Source: Burkholderia sp. OK233
GTDB lineage: Bacteria > Pseudomonadota > Gammaproteobacteria > Burkholderiales > Burkholderiaceae
Length of the DNA: 64,000 nucleotides
NCBI RefSeq assembly: GCF_900230185.1
Contig: NZ_OCSR01000001.1
Coordinates: forward strand, 1,674,001 to 1,738,000
Direction of reading: 5' to 3'
The notes beneath the pieces were generated by a model that saw only the letters and a list, made by a program, of their open reading frames with translations, was not told the DNA's origin and searched no databases. How positions within the stretch are numbered: position 1 is the stretch's first letter; every line of letters begins with the position of its first letter. Position numbers and translations under genes: made by a program. Below, piece after piece: positions 52,468-61,856 of this stretch.

Positions 52468-53343
52468 ATGTCTTCCTCGATCAAAGCAGTTCTCAAACCG
52501 CATCTGCGCGACGTCGGCAGCCTCACCGTGCGGCGCGTGCTGCCGGCCATGGCGGCGCGCCTGATCGGCCCGTTCATCTTTTTCGACCACATGGGCCCCG
52601 CCACGCTCGAACCCGGCGTCGGACTCGACGTGCGTCCACACCCGCATATCGGCCTCGCCACCGTCACGTATCTGTTCGAAGGCTCGATCATGCATCGCGA
52701 CAGCCTCGGCTCCGAGCAGAAGATCGTCCCGGGCGACGTCAACTGGATGACGGCGGGACGTGGCATTGTCCATTCCGAGCGCACACCGGCTGAAGACCGC
52801 GCGAGCGGCCTCGCCATGCACGGCATCCAGACCTGGGTCGCGCTGCCGCTCGAAGACGAAGACATCGAACCGTCCTTCGCGCATCACGCGGCCAATACAC
52901 TGCCGGTGGTCGAGCGCAACGGCGTCACGCTGCGCGTGATCGCGGGCACGGCGTTCGGCGAAACCTCGCCGGTCGCAACCTTTTCCGGCACGCTATATGT
53001 GGCCGCCGAGTTCGCCCCGGGCGGCGCCTTCGCGCTCGAACCGGAACACGAGGAACGCGGGGTCTATCTGGTGGACGGCGATCTGGAGATCGACGGCACG
53101 CCGCTCGAGGTCGGCCAGATGGCCGTGCTCGCACTAGACGAAACCGTGACGCTGGCCAGCACCCACGGTGCGCGCGTGATGCTGCTCGGCGGCGAGAAGC
53201 TGGATGGCGAGCGCTTTATCGAATGGAACTTCGTCGCCAGTTCGCGCGAGAAGATCGAAGCCGCGAAGCTGGCGTGGACCAATCAGGAGATGGGCAAGGT
53301 GCCGGGCGAAACCGAATGGATTCCGCTGCCGACCAGAAAATGA
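52468..53343 (+). CDS. Pirin-family protein
   Basis: 291 residues, a bicupin. The metal-binding N-terminal cupin has RPHPHIGLATVTYLFEGSIMHRDSLGSEQ (three His and Glu), then VNWMTAGRGIVHSER. The C-terminal pirin domain ends KLDGERFIEWNFVASSREKIEAAKLAWTNQEMGKVPGETEWIPLP. Bacterial pirins include quercetin dioxygenases and metabolic regulators; which applies here is unknown. Cytoplasmic, monocistronic in appearance. Confidence 0.92.
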   Translation: MSSSIKAVLKPHLRDVGSLTVRRVLPAMAARLIGPFIFFDHMGPATLEPGVGLDVRPHPHIGLATVTYLFEGSIMHRDSLGSEQKIVPGDVNWMTAGRGIVHSERTPAEDRASGLAMHGIQTWVALPLEDEDIEPSFAHHAANTLPVVERNGVTLRVIAGTAFGETSPVATFSGTLYVAAEFAPGGAFALEPEHEERGVYLVDGDLEIDGTPLEVGQMAVLALDETVTLASTHGARVMLLGGEKLDGERFIEWNFVASSREKIEAAKLAWTNQEMGKVPGETEWIPLPTRK

Positions 53344-53498
53344 GTGAGCGAGGCGGCGCCCATGCGGTCGCCACCGGCAAGCTCGCTGTCTGTGCGAGCA
53401 TGTGCGGCCGCGGTGGCCTGCATCCGCCGCGTTGAACCATTGAATTCGCGGCATACGGCCCCATCTGGCCAACAAACCGTTTTATCGACGAGGACGCA

Positions 53499-54347
53499 AT
53501 GGACACCACTCTGGCCACTTTCGAACAGGACGTCATCACGGCGTCGACACTGGCCCCGGTGCTGGTCGATTTCTGGGCGCCGTGGTGCGGCCCCTGCAAG
53601 ACGCTCGGCCCAATGCTCGAGAAGCTCGAAGCCGAAGCCGCCGGCAAATGGAAGCTGGTGAAGGTGAATGTGGACGAGAACCAGGAACTGGCCGCGCACT
53701 TCCAGGTGCGCAGCATTCCGCACGTCATGGCGTTTGCCGACGGCCAGCCGGTCGATCAATTCGTCGGCGTGCTGCCGGAAGGCCAGTTGCGCGAGTTTAT
53801 CGAGCGCCTCGTGCCGCAAGGCGCGGACGCGGCGCGTCACGAAGCGCAAGCCGCGTTGGCCGAGGGCCGTCGTGAGGATGCGTATGACGCGTTGCAAGCT
53901 GCCCTTGCCTACGACCCAGGCTTCGACGAAGCGCGCATGGATCGCATCGAAATGCTGCTCGAAGATAACCGCATCGACGAAGCACGCAATGAAGTCGACC
54001 TGCTGTCGCCGAAAACCACGCAAGGGATCGACGCCCGCTTCAACACGATCAAGACGCGGCTCGATGCTGTAGACGCGGCGGCTGACCTGCCGCCCACGGA
54101 TGCACTCGAAGCCAAAGTCGCAACGAACCCGGACGATCTCGAAGCACGCTTCGATCTGGCTAGCGCGCTCATCGCCCGCCGCAAATATGAAGGCGCGCTC
54201 GAGCATCTGCTAGCCATCGTGCAACGCGACCGGACGTTCCGCGACGACATCGGCCGTAAGACGATGCTGTCTGTGTTCGATCTCGCCGCGCATCAGCCTG
54301 AGCTGGTGTCGCAATGGCGACGCAAGCTGAGCGCGTTGTTGTATTAA
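53499..54347 (+). CDS. cnoX: Thioredoxin-like co-chaperone CnoX (YbbN)
   Basis: 282 residues. N-terminal thioredoxin domain (1-110) with a complete redox pair Cys30-Gly-Pro-Cys33 in VLVDFWAPWCGPCKTLGPML, unlike E. coli CnoX where the first Cys is Ser. C-terminal TPR-like region (about 115-282; EAQAALAEGRREDAYDALQAALAYDPGFDEAR, EARFDLASALIARRKYEGALEHLLAIVQRDRTFRDDIGRKTMLSVFDL). The family protects unfolded proteins during oxidative stress and delivers them to GroEL or DnaK. The CGPC here suggests real oxidoreductase activity, as reported for Caulobacter-type proteins. Confidence 0.92.
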   Translation: MDTTLATFEQDVITASTLAPVLVDFWAPWCGPCKTLGPMLEKLEAEAAGKWKLVKVNVDENQELAAHFQVRSIPHVMAFADGQPVDQFVGVLPEGQLREFIERLVPQGADAARHEAQAALAEGRREDAYDALQAALAYDPGFDEARMDRIEMLLEDNRIDEARNEVDLLSPKTTQGIDARFNTIKTRLDAVDAAADLPPTDALEAKVATNPDDLEARFDLASALIARRKYEGALEHLLAIVQRDRTFRDDIGRKTMLSVFDLAAHQPELVSQWRRKLSALLY

Positions 54348-54359
54348 CTGGGTGTGCGT

Positions 54360-55229
54360 TCAGGTGCGGCAAACGAGCCGCGCCTGCTCCGCCAACGCCC
54401 GCAACACATGCGCGGCCGCGGCAAAGCCGAAGCTCGCCGTCACACATACGCTCGATCCAAATCCCGCACAATTCAAACCCACCGGTCCCGTATGACCCGG
54501 TGATGTCGTGACGTGCTCCGCTTCCTCATCGATATCGCAGACAGCGGCTTCCGGGTAGATCAGCGGTTCGTCGGAATACACCGCGCTCACCTTGAACTTC
54601 GCCTTCGGACCATGCGGAAAGCCATGCAGTTTGCGCAACTGCCCGCGCACTTTCGACAGCAACGGGTCCTGGATGGTCAACGCGAGATCGTCGATCCGGA
54701 TGCGCGTCGGGTCCAGTTGGCCACCCGCGCCGCCCACCGTAATCAACGGTTGCTTCTTCTCGACGCACCACGCGATCAACGCGGTCTTGGTGCGCACGCT
54801 GTCGATCGCATCGATCACGTAATCAAAACCACCGCCGAGCGTCGCCGCAAAATTGTCCGGCTCGACGAAGTCTTCAATCAGCCGCACGTCGCAGAACGGA
54901 TTGATTGCCGCGATGCGCTCGGCCATCGCCTCGACCTTCGGTTTTCCGTAGTTACCGTCTAGCGCATGGATCTGGCGGTTAGTGTTGCTCTCGGCGACGT
55001 TGTCGAGATCGATCAAGGTCAGCGTGCCGACCGCGCTGCGCGCCAACGCCTCGGCCACCCATGAGCCGACCCCGCCAATGCCGATCACAGCGACATGGGC
55101 CCCTTCGAACGCAACGAGCGCCGGCGCGCCGTACAGGCGGGCAATGCCGCCGAAGCGCCGCGCGCGATCGGCGGTTTCGCTGCCGTCGAGGCTGGTAGTA
55201 AGATCGGAATGCGCGGTGGGGCTGGACAT
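54360..55229 (-). CDS. tcdA: tRNA threonylcarbamoyladenosine dehydratase
   Basis: 289 residues from the ATG at 55229 (MSSPTAHSD). E1/ThiF-like ATP-dependent enzyme that cyclises t6A37 to ct6A. The nucleotide-binding GxGxxG is VAVIGIGGVGSWVAEALARSAVG, then LIDLDNVAESNTNRQIHALDGNYGKPKVEAMAERI, DYVIDAIDSVRTKTALIAWC, and the family-specific GLNCAGFGSSVCVTASFGFAAAAHVLRAL. Convergent with cnoX (12 bp between). tsaE, another t6A gene, lies elsewhere in the window. Confidence 0.93.
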   Translation of the reverse strand: MSSPTAHSDLTTSLDGSETADRARRFGGIARLYGAPALVAFEGAHVAVIGIGGVGSWVAEALARSAVGTLTLIDLDNVAESNTNRQIHALDGNYGKPKVEAMAERIAAINPFCDVRLIEDFVEPDNFAATLGGGFDYVIDAIDSVRTKTALIAWCVEKKQPLITVGGAGGQLDPTRIRIDDLALTIQDPLLSKVRGQLRKLHGFPHGPKAKFKVSAVYSDEPLIYPEAAVCDIDEEAEHVTTSPGHTGPVGLNCAGFGSSVCVTASFGFAAAAHVLRALAEQARLVCRT

Positions 55230-55461
55230 GGTGGAAGGCTCGTTCAAAGCAGGCAAAACACAAAGTGGTAACGCTCAGGCGTTCGCAGCCCGTATTTTGC
55301 CTGATCGCGCCAATTCACATGCCCGCACCAACCTGGAGGCACGAATGGGCGCTAGCGTCGTGGCGTGGATGTCCACACAGCGCGGCGGCCCTTGATCTAG
55401 TCGCGCGCAAAGAATTCACGCCCTGGCTATACTGGTTGTACTGTAGCGTTCGCATAAGAAC

Positions 55462-56103
55462 ATGACCTCACTCGCCGAACTTCGAAAAAACTATTCGCTG
55501 GGTTCTTTGGACGTTGCCGATATCAACCGCAACCCGTTTCGTCAATTCGACACGTGGTTTCAGCAAGCGGTAGACGCCCAACTGCCCGAACCGAATACGA
55601 TGACGCTGGCCACCGTCGACTCGCGTGGCCGGCCGTCGGCGCGCATCGTGCTGATCAAAGGTGTCGACGAGCGCGGCTTTGTGTTCTTCACCAACTACGA
55701 AAGCCGCAAGGGCCGCGAACTGGCCGCCAATCCCTACGCGAGCCTGCTGTTCTACTGGATCGAACTCGAACGCCAGGTGCGCGTTGAAGGCCGCATCGTC
55801 AAAACCAGTGGGGCAGAAAGCGATACGTATTTCGCGTCGCGTCCGCTCGGTTCACGCATCGGCGCGTGGGCATCCAATCAAAGTCAGGTAATTGAAAGCC
55901 GTTCGCAGCTCGAAACACGCGAACGCGAAATCAGCCTGCAATACGGCGACCAACCGCCACGCCCACCGCACTGGGGCGGCTATCGTTTGGTACCCGAAGC
56001 AATCGAATTCTGGCAGGGCCGACCGTCACGTCTGCACGACCGTTTGCTCTACACGCGTTCAAGCGAAAGTAGCGACTGGCAAATCTCCCGCCTATCGCCT
56101 TGA
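55462..56103 (+). CDS. pdxH: Pyridoxine/pyridoxamine 5'-phosphate oxidase
   Basis: 213 residues. FMN enzyme making pyridoxal phosphate. Full-length family features: [110 protein letters not shown], then [55 protein letters not shown] and the terminal WQISRLSP. Supplies cofactor to PLP proteins such as the MocR regulator and kynureninase in this window. Confidence 0.97.
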   Translation: MTSLAELRKNYSLGSLDVADINRNPFRQFDTWFQQAVDAQLPEPNTMTLATVDSRGRPSARIVLIKGVDERGFVFFTNYESRKGRELAANPYASLLFYWIELERQVRVEGRIVKTSGAESDTYFASRPLGSRIGAWASNQSQVIESRSQLETREREISLQYGDQPPRPPHWGGYRLVPEAIEFWQGRPSRLHDRLLYTRSSESSDWQISRLSP

Positions 56104-56243
56104 ATCGGAATACAACACGTACACGCGTTGCCAACGCAGCAGCGCGCGACGGCCGGATTGCGCCTCGTGGCATGGGAGTTGCGCCGCAGTGAGCAGCGAT
56201 CCGCACAGGCTTTGCTTTAATTCAACGGACACGGAGAAATCAC

Positions 56244-57458
56244 ATGTTCTGGGAGAAAAAGCTGGCGCAGTGGGTGGAAGACGTCAAAACCAAGGCTAAC
56301 CTGCCAGCACGCCTTGTGCTGTGGGACGGTCAACAACATGACTTCGGGCAGTTCGCCGCGCCTCAGGTTACGCTACATGTCAAAAGCGCCACGGCGCTGC
56401 CTTATCTGCTCGAACCGAGCCTCGACAATCTGGGCGAGGCGTATGTGAAGGGCAAGATCGACATCGAAGGCAAGCTGTCGGACATCATCAACGTCAGCTA
56501 TCAGCTCGCGCGTAACACCGTCAGCAGCGCGAGCAAGCTGGCGCGCGTGCGGCGCTACTTCCAGCACTCGAAGTCGTCGGACAAGAGGGCCATTCAGTAT
56601 CACTACGACGTCTCGAACGAGTTCTACAAGCTGTGGCTCGACGAGAACATGGTGTACTCGTGTGCGTACTTCGAAAATGGCGATGAAGATCTCGCCACCG
56701 CGCAGATCAAGAAGATCGACCACATCCTGACCAAGATCCAGTTGCAACCAGGGCAGCGCCTGCTCGACATCGGCTGCGGCTGGGGTGCGCTCGTGCTGCG
56801 CGCGGCGCAGAAGTTCGGCGCGAAGTGCGTGGGTGTGACGCTGTCGCAGAACCAGTTCGATCTCGCTACCGCACGCGTGAAAGCCGCGGGCCTGGAAAAC
56901 CAGATCGAGATTCGTCTGCAGGATTACCGCGACGTCGAAGGGCAGTTCGATCGCATCACCAGCGTCGGCATGTTCGAGCACGTTGGCCGCAAGAATCTGC
57001 CGGGCTACTTCCAGAAGATCCACGATCTGCTCGTCGATGACGGCGTCGCCATGAATCACGGCATCACGTCGAGCGATTCGGACAGCGGCGAAACCGCGCT
57101 CGGCGGCGGCGAATTCATCGACCGTTACGTGTTCCCGGACGGTGAGCTGCCGCATATCGGCCTCGCGCTCGAAGCGATGCAGCGCGGTGGACTCGAAGCG
57201 GTTGACGTCGAAAGCCTGCGCCGTCACTATGCGCACACGCTGGACATCTGGGCGGAAAACTTCGAGGCGCATGCGGACGAGGCCCGCAAGCTGGTCGACG
57301 ACGAAAAATTCCGCATCTGGCGCGTGTACCTCGCCGGTTGCGCGTACGCGTTCGAAACCGACGACGTCTCGATCTACCAGGTGGTGTGCCGCAAAGCCGG
57401 CCGCAGCGCGAAAACCTTGCCGTCGTCGCGTCGCTATATGTACGACAAATCACTGTGA
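56244..57458 (+). CDS. cfa: Cyclopropane-fatty-acyl-phospholipid synthase
   Basis: 404 residues. Uses S-adenosylmethionine to add a methylene bridge to unsaturated acyl chains of membrane lipids. The N-terminal lipid-binding part (to about 120) precedes YHYDVSNEFYKLWLDENMVYSCAYFENGDEDLATAQIKKIDHILTKIQLQPGQRLLDIGCGWGALVLRAAQKFGAKCVGVTLSQNQF, which holds the SAM-binding glycine motif. Later family residues include ITSVGMFEHVGRKNLPGYFQKIHDLL and GGEFIDRYVFPDGELPHI. GGAG precedes the ATG. Confidence 0.95.
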   Translation: MFWEKKLAQWVEDVKTKANLPARLVLWDGQQHDFGQFAAPQVTLHVKSATALPYLLEPSLDNLGEAYVKGKIDIEGKLSDIINVSYQLARNTVSSASKLARVRRYFQHSKSSDKRAIQYHYDVSNEFYKLWLDENMVYSCAYFENGDEDLATAQIKKIDHILTKIQLQPGQRLLDIGCGWGALVLRAAQKFGAKCVGVTLSQNQFDLATARVKAAGLENQIEIRLQDYRDVEGQFDRITSVGMFEHVGRKNLPGYFQKIHDLLVDDGVAMNHGITSSDSDSGETALGGGEFIDRYVFPDGELPHIGLALEAMQRGGLEAVDVESLRRHYAHTLDIWAENFEAHADEARKLVDDEKFRIWRVYLAGCAYAFETDDVSIYQVVCRKAGRSAKTLPSSRRYMYDKSL

Positions 57459-57561
57459 TACGGTTGCGTCGCGGCGATGTGCCGTGGCTGCGTGCCGGGT
57501 CTACGTTCATTGCATGAGCGGACCGACGCGGCGCAAACCCTAAACAGCAGGTCGAACATCG

Positions 57562-58959
57562 ATGGACCAGAGCGGGACAAGCGAAGTTGAACAGCCGGTG
57601 AGCGGCGAGCAAGATACACAGGCCGACGCACCGCAGTTCGATCTGTTCGGGATGCCGGTCGAGCACGCACCGGCATCGGCGGCGCCTGCCCCTGCCACTC
57701 CGGCAACGGCGGCGCCTGCCCCTGCCACTCCGGCAACGGCCGACGAAACGGCAGAGCTTGAGCGGCGGCGTCAGCCGCGCGCGAAGAAGAGCGCCACCAC
57801 CCTCTGGCAGGAAGATGACGCGCCACCGGCGCCCATCGCCAACGCCGACTCCAGTTCAACATCGTCTTCCCCGGATGCGCCGAAGAAACGCCGGACCCGC
57901 GACGTGCTCGCCGCACCACCCTCTTCTGAACTCCTCGCGCTCGCCGCCGAACTGCCGGCGCAGGTCCACCTTGGTACCTCGACATGGTCGTTTCCGGGCT
58001 GGAACGGCATCGTCTACGGCGACGAGTACAGCAATAGCAAACTCTCGCGCGAAGGTCTGACGGCTTATGGCGCGCATCCGCTGCTAAAGACAGTCAGCAT
58101 CGACCGGTCGTTTTACCAGGCGCTCACCGTCACCGAATACTTGCGTTACGCGCAGCAGGTGCCGGAGCACTTCCGCTTCATCATCAAAGCGCCGATGACG
58201 ATCACCGACGCCACCGTACGCGCCGAACGCGGCGAACCGGTTTCGTTGAACCCGTGCTTCCTGAACGCGCAAATGGCAATCGACGAGTTCGTCACGCCAT
58301 GTCTCGAAGGCCTCGGTGCGAAAGCCGGTGCGCTGGTGTTCCAGCTCTCGCCGCTACCCGACCAGATGCTCGCGCAACCGGCGGCGTTCATCGAACGACT
58401 CGCCGGGTTCCTGACGGCATTGCCGAAGCTGCCCGAAGGCACGTGCTATGCGATCGAAATCCGCGACGGGAGTTTGCTCACGCCACGCTTCATCCGCACG
58501 CTAAAGGCGGCGGGCGTGCGGTACTGCGTGGGGATTCATGCACGGATGCCGGACCCGCTGCGCCAGGCGGCGGCGCTCGCGCTGCTGGACGGCGAGCCGG
58601 CCGGCCCGCTGATCGTGCGCTGGAGTTTGCACGGCGGCTTCAAATACGAACAGGCGAAGGCCAAGTACGAACCGTTCAACCAGCTGGTCGATCAGGACCC
58701 GTCGACCCGCGCCGCGCTCGCCGAGCTGGCAGCGCGCTATGCGCTGGCGGGCCAGCCGGTGGTGATCGCGATCAACAATAAGGCGGAGGGGTCGGCGCCG
58801 TTGAGTTGCGTGGAACTGGCGCGGGAGATTATTGAAGCGTATGCACGGCTTGCTCATGAGCACGAGCACGAGCACGAGCATGACCATGTGCAAACGCGCC
58901 CAGAGTCGGAGCCGAATCCGAACGAGAATGGGCAGCAAGAAGGCGACGAGCAACGCTGA
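57562..58959 (+). CDS. DUF72 TIM-barrel protein with low-complexity N-terminus and His/Glu tail
   Basis: 465 residues. The DUF72 domain occupies about 133-430: VHLGTSTWSFPGWNGIVYGDEYSNSKLSREGLTAYGAHPLLKTVSIDRSFYQALTVTEYLRYAQQVPEHFRFIIKAPMTITDA, then GALVFQLSPLP, CYAIEIRDGSLL and GPLIVRWSLHGGFKYEQAKAKYEPFNQLVDQDPSTRAALAELA. The family has a TIM-barrel fold and no settled function. The first 130 residues are Ala/Pro/Thr/Ser-rich and include an exact 30-bp DNA duplication. The C-terminus carries alternating His/Glu (HEHEHEHEHDH). Both ends are additions to the usual family length of about 250-300. Confidence 0.88.
   Translation: MDQSGTSEVEQPVSGEQDTQADAPQFDLFGMPVEHAPASAAPAPATPATAAPAPATPATADETAELERRRQPRAKKSATTLWQEDDAPPAPIANADSSSTSSSPDAPKKRRTRDVLAAPPSSELLALAAELPAQVHLGTSTWSFPGWNGIVYGDEYSNSKLSREGLTAYGAHPLLKTVSIDRSFYQALTVTEYLRYAQQVPEHFRFIIKAPMTITDATVRAERGEPVSLNPCFLNAQMAIDEFVTPCLEGLGAKAGALVFQLSPLPDQMLAQPAAFIERLAGFLTALPKLPEGTCYAIEIRDGSLLTPRFIRTLKAAGVRYCVGIHARMPDPLRQAAALALLDGEPAGPLIVRWSLHGGFKYEQAKAKYEPFNQLVDQDPSTRAALAELAARYALAGQPVVIAINNKAEGSAPLSCVELAREIIEAYARLAHEHEHEHEHDHVQTRPESEPNPNENGQQEGDEQR
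57681..57740 (+). repeat. Exact 30-bp tandem duplication in the DUF72 gene
   Basis: The 30 bases at 57681-57710 are repeated without change at 57711-57740, coding for two AAPAPATPAT-type decapeptides in the low-complexity N-terminal region. The identity at third positions implies a recent duplication. Confidence 0.9.
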
Positions 58960-59101
58960 GCGGCGCAGCGCGCGCGCATGGCGAGCCGTCCGAGGTCGCC
59001 TGGCCTGCCGAGCCGCGACCTAAGCGGCGGCCAGGTCGAAACCCAAACCGCCGCCCGTACCGCCGATCAGGCAGCAATCAAACCTCCACCGCCCCGCCGA
59101 C

Positions 59102-59650
59102 TCAGCTCGCCTTGATCCGATGAGCGAACTTCTGACGGAACTTCGCGACCTTCGGCGCCACCACGAACGAGCAGTACCCCTGATTCGGATGCTGCGCGAA
59201 ATAGTTCTGGTGATACGCCTCGGCCGACCAGTAGTTGCCGTCGAGCGGCAGCACCTGGGTGACGATCTGGCCGTCGTAGATCTGCTGTTCGCCGATCTCG
59301 CGGATCGCCTGTAACGCGGTCTCACGCTGCGCTTCGGAATTCGTAAAAACCACCGAGCGGTACTGCGTACCGACATCGTTGCCCTGCCGGTTCAACTGGG
59401 TCGGATCGTGGATGGCGAAGAAAATATCGAGAATCTCGCGATAGCTGATCTTCGCCGGATCGAAGTCGACGTTCACGACTTCCGCGTGGCCCGTCACGCC
59501 GTCGCACACCTGTTCATAGGTCGGCCGTTGGGTCTGGCCGCCCGCGTAGCCCGACTCCACCGAGTTCACGCCTTCGACGCCCAGATACACCGCTTCGAGG
59601 CACCAGAAACACCCGCCACCGAGGGTGGCGACTTCGCCTGTCTGACTCAT
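59102..59650 (-). CDS. msrA: Peptide methionine sulfoxide reductase A
   Basis: 182 residues. Reduces methionine-S-sulfoxide in proteins. Catalytic Cys14 in GGGCFWCLEAVY, followed by GVEGVNSVESGYAGGQTQRPTYEQVCDGVTGHAEVVNVDFDPAKISY, FFAIHDPTQLNRQGNDVGTQYRSVVF and HQNYFAQHPNQGYCSFVVAPKVAKFRQKF. The Cys in NQGYCSFV is a candidate resolving Cys. Full length. Confidence 0.96.
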   Translation of the reverse strand: MSQTGEVATLGGGCFWCLEAVYLGVEGVNSVESGYAGGQTQRPTYEQVCDGVTGHAEVVNVDFDPAKISYREILDIFFAIHDPTQLNRQGNDVGTQYRSVVFTNSEAQRETALQAIREIGEQQIYDGQIVTQVLPLDGNYWSAEAYHQNYFAQHPNQGYCSFVVAPKVAKFRQKFAHRIKAS

Positions 59651-59906
59651 GCTGCTTGCTCCTTGATACTCATAGTCGACCGATGCCGGTCCCAGTTAAC
59701 CGCAACGCTCATGCCACCACCGAGACTTTCCAGCTTAGCGGTTTTTCCATTAACCGGCAGGTGTCGCGGCCAGTCCACCGCGATTGCAGTTAAAATTGGG
59801 ACAAATCGACGATTTTCACTATGACTTTTGAATCATTTGTTTCCGGCCACGCGCGCGATGGGCTCAGCCCGGGGTTCATCCGGCTCAGCACCAAGGCGTC
59901 CGCCCG

Positions 59907-60416
59907 ATGAAGCGCGCCAGCCCGCCCAACTTCGACCAACCCGCCTTTAAACAGGCGCTCGGCCAATTCGCCACCGGCGTCACCGTCATTACCACGCGCG
60001 CAGCGTCCGGCCAATTGATCGGCATCACGGCCAGCTCGTTCAATTCGGTTTCGCTTAATCCGCCGCTGGTGCTGTGGAGCCTCGCCACGCGCTCGGCGTC
60101 GATGCCCGTGTTCCGGGCGAACAGCCACTATGTGGTCAACGTGCTGGCCGCGTCGCAGCTCGATCTGTGCAAACGCTTTGCCACGGTGAAGGGCGATCGT
60201 TTCGAAGGGGTGTCGCACGCCGAAGGCGACACCGGCATGCCGGTGCTCGACGGCGCGCTAGCCTGGTTCGAATGCCATAACCGTAGCCGCTACGAAGAAG
60301 GCGACCACGTGATTTTCGTCGGCGAAGTGGAGCGCTGCGGCGTCCATGAGAATGCCGCGGAGATTGCGCCGCTGGTGTTCCAGAACGGCCAATTCCACGG
60401 ACTCAAGACGCTCTGA
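59907..60416 (+). CDS. Flavin reductase-like FMN-binding protein
   Basis: 169 residues of the HpaC/RutF-type flavin reductase family: FKQALGQFATGVTVITTRAASGQLIGITASSFNSVSLNPPLVLWSL, YVVNVLAASQLDLCKRFA, LDGALAWFECHNRSRYEEGDHVIFVGEVERCGVHENAAEIAPLVFQNGQF. Such proteins reduce free FMN or FAD with NAD(P)H for a two-component monooxygenase. No monooxygenase gene is adjacent, so the partner is unknown. Confidence 0.9.
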   Translation: MKRASPPNFDQPAFKQALGQFATGVTVITTRAASGQLIGITASSFNSVSLNPPLVLWSLATRSASMPVFRANSHYVVNVLAASQLDLCKRFATVKGDRFEGVSHAEGDTGMPVLDGALAWFECHNRSRYEEGDHVIFVGEVERCGVHENAAEIAPLVFQNGQFHGLKTL

Positions 60417-60500
60417 ACGTGGCGCCGCTGTGTTTTAACAGCGGCCCGCAAGCAGGCAAGAGCCGGTACACGCCGACGCGAACTGAGCCGTCACTCGCAC

Positions 60501-61010
60501 TCAGCTATGCGGCGCGCTATGTCCGCTGGTTTTCGGCACCAGCGACACTGGCACGCCCGAATCTTCTTTCAACGTCTGCAACACGATATTCGAACGAATA
60601 TCCATCACGCCTGGCGCCTTATAGAGGCGTTGCAGCACGAAATCCGAATAGTGTTTGAGATTGTGGGCGAGCACCCGCAGCAGATAATGGGTCTCGCCGG
60701 TCACGACAAATGCGCCGACCACTTCCGGCCAGTCCCGTACCGCCTCCGCAAAACGCTCGTGCCAGTTCTCCTGGTCGTTGCGCATCGACACCTGCACAAA
60801 CGCCTCCAGTTCAAAACCCAGCACTTCGCGGTTCAGACACGCGCGGTAATGTTCGATGACGCCCTGCTCTTCCAGAAGACGCAGGCGCCGTAGACAGGCC
60901 GATGGCGAAAGCGAAATGCGCTCCGCCAGATCGAGATTGCTGATCCGTCCTTCTTGCTGAAGCACCGTCAAGATACGGCAATCGGTGGCGTCGAGCGAGA
61001 TCGCGTTCAT
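60501..61010 (-). CDS. kynR: Lrp/AsnC-family regulator of the kynurenine genes
   Basis: 169 residues. N-terminal helix-turn-helix (5-60; LDATDCRILTVLQQEGRISNLDLAERISLSPSACLRRLRLLEEQGVI) and C-terminal RAM ligand-binding domain (65-150; ALVFELEAF-like segment GFELEAFVQVSMRNDQENWHERFAEAVRDWPEVVGAFVVTGETHYLLRVLAHNLKHYSDFVLQRLYKAPGVMDIRSNIVLQTLK). Divergent from kynB by 130 bp. In Pseudomonas the equivalent divergent Lrp-type gene kynR responds to kynurenine and activates kynBU; the same arrangement supports this name. Confidence 0.88.
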   Translation of the reverse strand: MNAISLDATDCRILTVLQQEGRISNLDLAERISLSPSACLRRLRLLEEQGVIEHYRACLNREVLGFELEAFVQVSMRNDQENWHERFAEAVRDWPEVVGAFVVTGETHYLLRVLAHNLKHYSDFVLQRLYKAPGVMDIRSNIVLQTLKEDSGVPVSLVPKTSGHSAPHS

Positions 61011-61140
61011 ATTCGGTCTCCCTTTCCCATTTGACTCAAATTATGTTCCAAGACACGGCTCAGAAGGAGATTTTTTCGCAATCACATTTCGCGCCAAGCC
61101 ACCTATCATTCCCGGATAGACACAATCCGCAGATGGAGAC

Positions 61141-61779
61141 ATGGACACACTCTGGGACATCACCCCCGCCGTCGATACCGCGACGCCCGTCTGGCCCGGC
61201 GATACGCCGGTCGGCATCGAACGCGTGTGGCGCATGGAGGCGGGCTCGCCCGTCAACGTCGCGCGCCTGACCTTGTCGCCGCATACCGGCGCTCACACCG
61301 ACGCTCCGCTTCACTACGACGCCGAAGGCGCGGCGATCGGCCAGGTCGCGCTCGATGCGTACCTTGGACACTGCCGCGTGATTCATTGCATCGGCGCTTC
61401 GCCTGTTGTGACGCCACAACACCTGAGCGGCTCGCTCGACGATCTGCCGCCGCGAGTCTTACTACGTACTTACAAAAACGCGCCGACTGCGGTCTGGGAT
61501 AGCGCGTTCTGCGCGGTTGCACCGGAGACCATCGATCTGCTGGCTGCGAATGGGGTGAAGCTGATCGGCATCGATACGCCGTCGCTCGATCCGCAGGAAT
61601 CGAAGACGATGGATGCGCACCACCGGATCCGCGCGCACCGCATGGCGATCCTCGAAGGCATCGTGCTGGATGCCGTCGCACCCGGTGACTACGAATTGAT
61701 CGCGCTGCCGCTCAAGCTGACCACGCTCGATGCGAGTCCCGTGCGCGCCGTGTTGCGCGCGCTGCCCGAATCTCGCTGA
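61141..61779 (+). CDS. kynB: Kynurenine formamidase
   Basis: 212 residues. Metal-dependent hydrolysis of N-formylkynurenine to kynurenine, second step of tryptophan breakdown. The cyclase-family metal motif is present: [18 protein letters not shown] (HTGxHxDAPxH), with [27 protein letters not shown] at the start and [23 protein letters not shown] further on. First gene of kynB-kynU-kynA. GGAG precedes the ATG. Confidence 0.96.
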   Translation: MDTLWDITPAVDTATPVWPGDTPVGIERVWRMEAGSPVNVARLTLSPHTGAHTDAPLHYDAEGAAIGQVALDAYLGHCRVIHCIGASPVVTPQHLSGSLDDLPPRVLLRTYKNAPTAVWDSAFCAVAPETIDLLAANGVKLIGIDTPSLDPQESKTMDAHHRIRAHRMAILEGIVLDAVAPGDYELIALPLKLTTLDASPVRAVLRALPESR

Positions 61780-61856
61780 GCGCCGACGCTTCGCAAAACT
61801 GAATCACCGCACTCATCGCATCGACCGAACTCCCTGATCTGACTGACTGGACCATC

